From: Schizochytrium sp. CCTCC M209059
Lineage: Eukaryota; Sar; Bigyra; Thraustochytrida; Thraustochytriidae
Assembly (NCBI GenBank): GCA_000818945.1
Contig: KN805408.1
Coordinates: 220,682 to 284,681 of the forward strand
DNA length: 64,000 nucleotides
Reading direction: 5' to 3'
The notes beneath the pieces were generated by a model. That model was given only the letters and a program-made list of their open reading frames with translations. It was not told the DNA's origin and ran no database searches. A program made the position numbers and the translations under genes. Position 1 is the stretch's first letter. Each line of letters starts with the position of its first letter. Positions 62,001-64,000 of this stretch are shown here, one piece after another.

Positions 62001-64000
62001 GCTAAGAGCGCGAAGGGTTTCAATGCGGTTCTCGGCATGACAGGCTTCTACAACGTTGGGAGTCTTGGACGTGCCAACCATGACGCCCTTCCAGGCTTTG
62101 TCGACCTGGTCAAACTTCTTAGCCTCCTCGGGAAGCTGCATACGAATATCCTCGGCACCAACGAAAATACTTTCGAGGTACATCCACTTGCTCTGGACCT
62201 TGAACCAGACATCGATGGTCTCGAGAACGTGATTGAGCTGCTTCTCCCACTTGCGAACGACATCTGCAAAGGAGACGACAAAGCGAGATCCGCTCATGGT
62301 CTGCAAGTTGAGCATGTTGTCTTCAAGTTCAAGCTTGATATCATCGCAGGAGCGTAGGACAAAACCCTTGTCAACGCCATTCTTCTTGTACTTGGCCACG
62401 CCAAAGTTAGTATCCTTCCACTTCTCCTCAATGTCTTTGAGCGCCTTCTCGATCTTGGCCTCCTGATTACCCTCATTGACAATCTCGGCAATCTCTGCCT
62501 CAAAGCGTGCAAGCTTCATCTCAAAAAGGGCACCGAGCGTGAAGGTTTTCGGGTCCATCTCGAAGACTACGCCTGTGACCTTGGAGAGCTTGTCCCAGTG
62601 ACGCTTTTTCATGGCATCATTCTTCAGGCTCTGAATAAGGGGAATCGAGTCGCGGAAGCGCACGATTGCTTCCTCGACAGCGTCGTACGTTGACATGGCA
62701 CGCAACTCCTTCGGGAGTTTGCGAAGCTTCTTTTCGAGATCCTCTGCGCCCTTGAGTAGGGCGTGCACGTCGAGCTCGCTCCAGAGCATGCTCGACATTT
62801 CTGACTCAAAGGCCTTGAGCTCCGAGTACAGGCCGTAGATCTGCTGCAGCTTGCCAAGCTCGGTCTTGACTTGGTTCAGTTCGGGGTACGAGGTGATGTC
62901 GAGGTTGAAGAGCTTTTGCGCGTTGACAATTTGCTCGCGCTCACGGAACATGTGCGCAAGTTTCTCCACGTAGTGCTCCATGAGCTCAACGCCCTCATCA
63001 AGCTCACCATCACCGTTAGATTTCGTGCCTGGACCAGTGGTCTCAAAGGCGCGCTTGAGGGCACGCACTGTCGTGACAAAGTCCTCTGCCGAAGTTTGTG
63101 TGACCTGGCGAAACTCGTCCTTGACTTGATCCATGCGCAAATCCTTGGTCTTGGAGTCAAGCACGAGCTGTCGCCATGTTTCGTCGAGCGTCCGCGCATC
63201 GGCAAAGGCAGCCTCTGCCTCTTGAATACGGTTTTGCAAGCTATTCGCACCATCAGCACCAGGTGTTTTAGGAGACAATGGTGCAGCGGCAGCAGCTGCT
63301 GCTGTCTCTTCGGTTTCTACAATGAGACGGTCCGGAAGAAGCTCGAACTTGGCGAGCGTGCGGAAGCTTTCCATGATATCGGCAATCTCGAGCTCCTTGA
63401 CCATGGTCTTTTCGTTTACAGAGGCAATAACATGCAGGACATGCTTGAGCTCCTCGAGGTCACTGGGATCGGATTCGAGGACTTCGCGGCATTGACGGAC
63501 CTCCTCGTTGAGAGCGTCAATTCGGCCCTTGGCGATCTCAAAGAGAACACGGCCGTACTCCTCGGTCCACTGCTGCGCGCGTGCAGACAGGCCGGCCTGC
63601 ACTGAGTAACAGTCAATGCGCAAGAAGTCAATGTCTTTGCGCGAGGTCTGTGCGCGCACTGTGTCGGAGAGTTTGTCGTAGATTGCAATGCGGTTGTCAA
63701 AATAGACGCAGGATGGCTTCTTGTCCCGCAGGCGGCCCAGCTGCTCCTTGCGCTTTGCATCCCAAAGCCCGTAGACCTCGTCATAGCGCTGCCAAGTATC
63801 GAGGTACCGGCGCACAATTGTAAAGGTCCGCTGGAAACTGTGATTGAGACCGAGCATGAGCTTGATCACATGTGGGCTTTTTGACACATCCTGGTAAAAG
63901 CTAAAGACAATTGGGTCTTCGTCCTCGCTCACCACCACAGGCTCGCATTCTTTGCACGTACCCCGCATCCAGCGATGAAAGCTCTTGGAGCTCTCCACGA
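53055..64000 (-). CDS. Axonemal inner-arm dynein heavy chain, DNAH10-like (5' partial)
   Basis: At least 3648 codons are open through the window edge; perhaps a fifth of the protein lies beyond it. Visible in order: tail end (HRWMRGTCKECEP), linker, then AAA1 with GPAGTGKTET (about 61121-61150), AAA2 GPTGGGKTVV (60262-60290), AAA3 GDPGTAKTVT (59111-59138) and AAA4 GVGGSGKQSL (58044-58073). The coiled-coil stalk with its microtubule-binding tip (about 57400-56450), AAA5-6 and the C-terminal domain follow, ending WVLQGVSLSLNIDS. All four P-loops keep Lys and Thr/Gln. The AAA2 segment (LQVDKTIQMYETLLTRHT) and the C-terminus fit DNAH10, the beta chain of inner-arm I1/f dynein. The gene implies motile flagella. 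No intron is seen in 10.9 kb. Confidence 0.93.
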   Translation of the reverse strand, partial: VESSKSFHRWMRGTCKECEPVVVSEDEDPIVFSFYQDVSKSPHVIKLMLGLNHSFQRTFTIVRRYLDTWQRYDEVYGLWDAKRKEQLGRLRDKKPSCVYFDNRIAIYDKLSDTVRAQTSRKDIDFLRIDCYSVQAGLSARAQQWTEEYGRVLFEIAKGRIDALNEEVRQCREVLESDPSDLEELKHVLHVIASVNEKTMVKELEIADIMESFRTLAKFELLPDRLIVETEETAAAAAAAPLSPKTPGADGANSLQNRIQEAEAAFADARTLDETWRQLVLDSKTKDLRMDQVKDEFRQVTQTSAEDFVTTVRALKRAFETTGPGTKSNGDGELDEGVELMEHYVEKLAHMFREREQIVNAQKLFNLDITSYPELNQVKTELGKLQQIYGLYSELKAFESEMSSMLWSELDVHALLKGAEDLEKKLRKLPKELRAMSTYDAVEEAIVRFRDSIPLIQSLKNDAMKKRHWDKLSKVTGVVFEMDPKTFTLGALFEMKLARFEAEIAEIVNEGNQEAKIEKALKDIEEKWKDTNFGVAKYKKNGVDKGFVLRSCDDIKLELEDNMLNLQTMSGSRFVVSFADVVRKWEKQLNHVLETIDVWFKVQSKWMYLESIFVGAEDIRMQLPEEAKKFDQVDKAWKGVMVGTSKTPNVVEACHAENRIETLRALSERLDLCQKSLSDYLDTKRNSFPRFFFISDDELLSVLGSSDPTSIQVHMLKLFDNTKYLQFGRGAKTVIGMGSSEDEEFSFATPAPVEGPVEQWMTTVESEMRKSLCKISKEGTFFYAKQDRVQWVDDNIGMTGLLGTQIWWTWEVQDVFRRVRDGNKHAMKQFADKLTAQLNELVHKVRQNISSHMRKKVNSLLIIDVHARDIVDKFVRDSILDEREFAWESQLRFYWDQVVDDVIIRQCTGAFDYGYEFMGLNGRLVITPLTDRCYMTITQAHTFNLGTAPAGPAGTGKTETVKDLAKGMALPCFVINCGEGLDWKAMGSIFSGLAQIGAWGCFDEFNRINIEVLSVVSAQLQAIQGGLKAGRKKVDIGLGSEIRLDKKIGVFVTMNPGYAGRTELPDNLKALFRPVTMIVPDLLQICEIMLFSEGFGLARGLAKKMTTLYSLAKGQLSKQHHYDFGLRALKSVLVMAGGLKRQYAEMPEDLVLMRALRDSNMPKFVFDDVPLFRGLIADLFPGLDCPRVAFELLKVEIEGWLEKNNFRPSDEETFQLQVDKTIQMYETLLTRHTCMIVGPTGGGKTVVLECLQEAQGKAFDQSIKMFVLNPKAQTLPELYGELDPVTRDWTDGVLSNLFRSMNEPLPAGRENELRWLIFDGDVDALWIENMNSVMDDNRLLTLPNGERIRLQPYCKLIMETFDLQYASPATISRCGMVYVDPKNLGYKPYYERWVRTRDPASEQGGAAGDDNEAEGNASEAADARAHLQTLLLELFETYVPKCIDFVLEGVLEDEIVERPTQVVPITNLSMVKQLCALMDAMLALGGLKDDPDAQNAAEDAEEMDAAAAAMASKQQLSDVDVEGLFVFGVVWSIGGQLLEESRDRFASVVASCSSTGLPEKLFDSYYDTTTCRWEKWESRVPAYQQPSPFEFNRIMVPTKENVLYTQLLRLTKVVEKPVLFIGDPGTAKTVTIQNFIDSQKQESHMKLNLNFSSRTTSLDVQNNIVDVVDKRTGRIYGPPAGKQLLIFIDDMNMPIVDTYGTQAPIALLHFLVGKGAMYDRGKDLDLRIYKDLQFFAAMGPPGGGRNNVDPRFISLFNVFNLTPPSEAVLTHIYSSIITSYLKDKFDDNVVALGPKITSCTLRLYNALLLALPPTPSKFHYVFNLRDLGRIFEGMCRATPDEFDGMPGSVVRLWHNECARVLFDRLISEEDHLYVREEFTTILAENFPEHVDAVMAEPMLFGDFTQAVSRLAEEAEDPMIYKDLQTFDTVRKVFDEVLELYNVDNKPMTLVLFEMAIEHLCRIYRVLGLPLGHCLLVGVGGSGKQSLTRLATFACGYKIFEIVLSRGYGEKEFRDDLKELYRMLGEGPVVFLFTDAHVVEEGFLELINNMLTTGMVPALLENDEKDAACNGVRAEAKAAGLIDTKDNLWAFYVRKCRMNLHIVLAMSPSGDTLRVRCRNFPGLVSGCVIDWFFPWPADALRSVANYFLQDEPLPEQQREAIVEHMVVVHQGVIESSERFYAELRRHNYVTPKNFLDYLANYRAGMKENKRKVEENIKRLGGGLTKLQEAEVSVDAMSKELASKKIIVDGKTKDCQEMIADIDTKQKIAAEQQEAAEQKKKELEESNEIIVAEKAKADEQLMEALPALEAAAEALDNLDKNDITEIKAFASPPPAVASVCMCVVYLRPTGTEDENSGWKGAKAMMGQGNFLASLKAYDKDSITEKMIRKVKTYFRDPEFNMENMKKISKAGAGLFQWVIAIVKYHEVARNVEPLRNKVRDLEKQKAAAEKELGEIMQKLSELEEQLGELNAKFSEANEELTALRDEAQLMEKRLTAASKLIEGLSSEKERWSKDISGLESKTVQLVGDCLLGASFLSYLGVFTSKYRRELVEGVWEPDVRERGVPLSDDFKVETLLTDDVEIQKWNGEGLPGDDHSIQNGILTTNCSRFPLCIDPQQQAVKWIKRKEAANNLTVRTFSDGDFMKHLELAIQFGNPYLFENVDEELDPMIDPVLERNTIVENGQRMIVIGDKKVDWDANFRLYMTTKLANPHYTPEVMGKTMIINYSVTISGLADQLLNVVVGHERADIEEKFAEIVTQMSDNTQALAQLEDTLLKTLASSTGNILDNEELIATLEEAKTKAVDIHAQIENASFTKDEIQSARKQYQPVAKRGSILFFALSGLSTLMRMYETSLASFLTVFQKSLDDAKKDGILDNRLRNMIEEATRQLYDYTCTGIFERHKLMFSLQLTCMIMEGDGELDRSQLDFFLKGDTSISSDGESRKKPCEWISDSGWKDLIKLETMGESFAGLADSVENQERSWNAWYELEAPETEPFPEGFAQRLNPFEGLLLTRCFRPDRVYNAVKLFIMGHPRLGEKYVQPPVLNFQRIYNQSTEYTPMVFILSPGADPALDIQALGEELGFAGNLFKTVSLGQGQGPLAMQLLETGAARGHWVLLQNCHLLISWLRELEKVLETMHKVNPAFRLWMTTDPTEKFPMGILQRSLKVVTEPPDGLKLNMRSTLARLDESVLEECDHAAYRPLVYVLTFLHAVVQERRKYGKIGFNVAYDFAGSDYAVSRRLVSLYLNKALDNGDEMIPWGSISYLVGSAMYGGRVSDDYDRRVLLTYVDEYMGDFLFDDCQKFFFSRAGFEYDLPEDGQLETLRGHVEKMPLNCGPSVFGLHPNAEIGYLTSATRSLWKNLVDLQPRTASSSGGMSREEVIERSAENIQRNVPEPVDILIVKKKLGIPSPTEIVLLQELERWNVLVATMASSLVDLKRALKGEIGMSEALDELASSLFNGYLPGMWRRLCPDTQKGLGSWIEHFKHRFDQYSSWIEEGEPKVMWLSGLHIPESYLTALVQAACRQRNWPLDKSVMYTKVTQYSSPDQVEERPDMGCFVSGLYLEGAAWDLEQSCLVPQPPKVLVQELPLLRVIPIEASKLKLQDTLKTPVYVTQDRRNAMGVGLVFSADLATTEHPSRWVLQGVSLSLNIDS

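Overview
The window is nuclear DNA of a eukaryotic protist. Genes are long and mostly uninterrupted, GC content is high, and genes sit on both strands in divergent and convergent pairs. Simple repeats are abundant. Only two introns could be supported, one of them with a TACTAAC branch-point sequence. An axonemal dynein shows a flagellated life stage. Together with TOR and an MPR-like receptor, this style fits a labyrinthulomycete (thraustochytrid-like stramenopile). That placement is inference, because no rRNA or other marker is present.

Region 1-6 kb: a GNAT acetyltransferase-like gene (-), a VHS-GAT (TOM1-like) adaptor (-), and a spliced MPR/ATG27-like sorting receptor (+). The adaptor and the receptor are divergent across a 480-bp promoter that carries four copies of a CACAAAWG-type site. 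Region 6-18.4 kb: a very large TOR kinase (about 4000 residues) whose 22-codon first exon was recovered by splicing. Region 18.8-21 kb: the most unusual gene. It encodes leucine-rich repeats followed by a NEL-type E3 ubiquitin ligase domain with an intact Cys-x-Asp motif. This family is known mainly from effectors of animal- and plant-associated bacteria. The gene is divergent from TOR and shares its 350-bp promoter.

Region 21-28 kb: a coiled-coil protein with a long Asn tract (CSPP1-like), a four-TM tetraspanin-like protein, and an ERV/ALR-like sulfhydryl oxidase with a long N-terminal extension. Region 28.9-35.6 kb: a locally duplicated cluster of four units encoding type II membrane proteins with a 12-cysteine ectodomain that I do not recognise. 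One copy carries a 1-bp deletion, one is truncated, and one has gained a C-terminal Hedgehog-type Hint (Hog) autoprocessing domain.

Region 35.8-43 kb: a JMJD7-like JmjC hydroxylase, a multi-pass TRP/Flc-like membrane protein and a PLAT domain-PPTC7-type phosphatase fusion, all on +. Region 43-51.2 kb: a large IQ-motif protein (-) interrupted by a poly-C/N assembly gap, and two unrecognised proteins (-). Region 51.2-53 kb: gene-free, with a 525-bp perfect (CAAT)n array. Region 53-64 kb: a DNAH10-like inner-arm dynein heavy chain (-) whose 5' part lies beyond the window.

Themes: membrane sorting (VHS-GAT, MPR-like), cilium (dynein, CSPP1-like, IQ protein), growth control and ubiquitin (TOR, NEL), and a fast-evolving surface-protein cluster.
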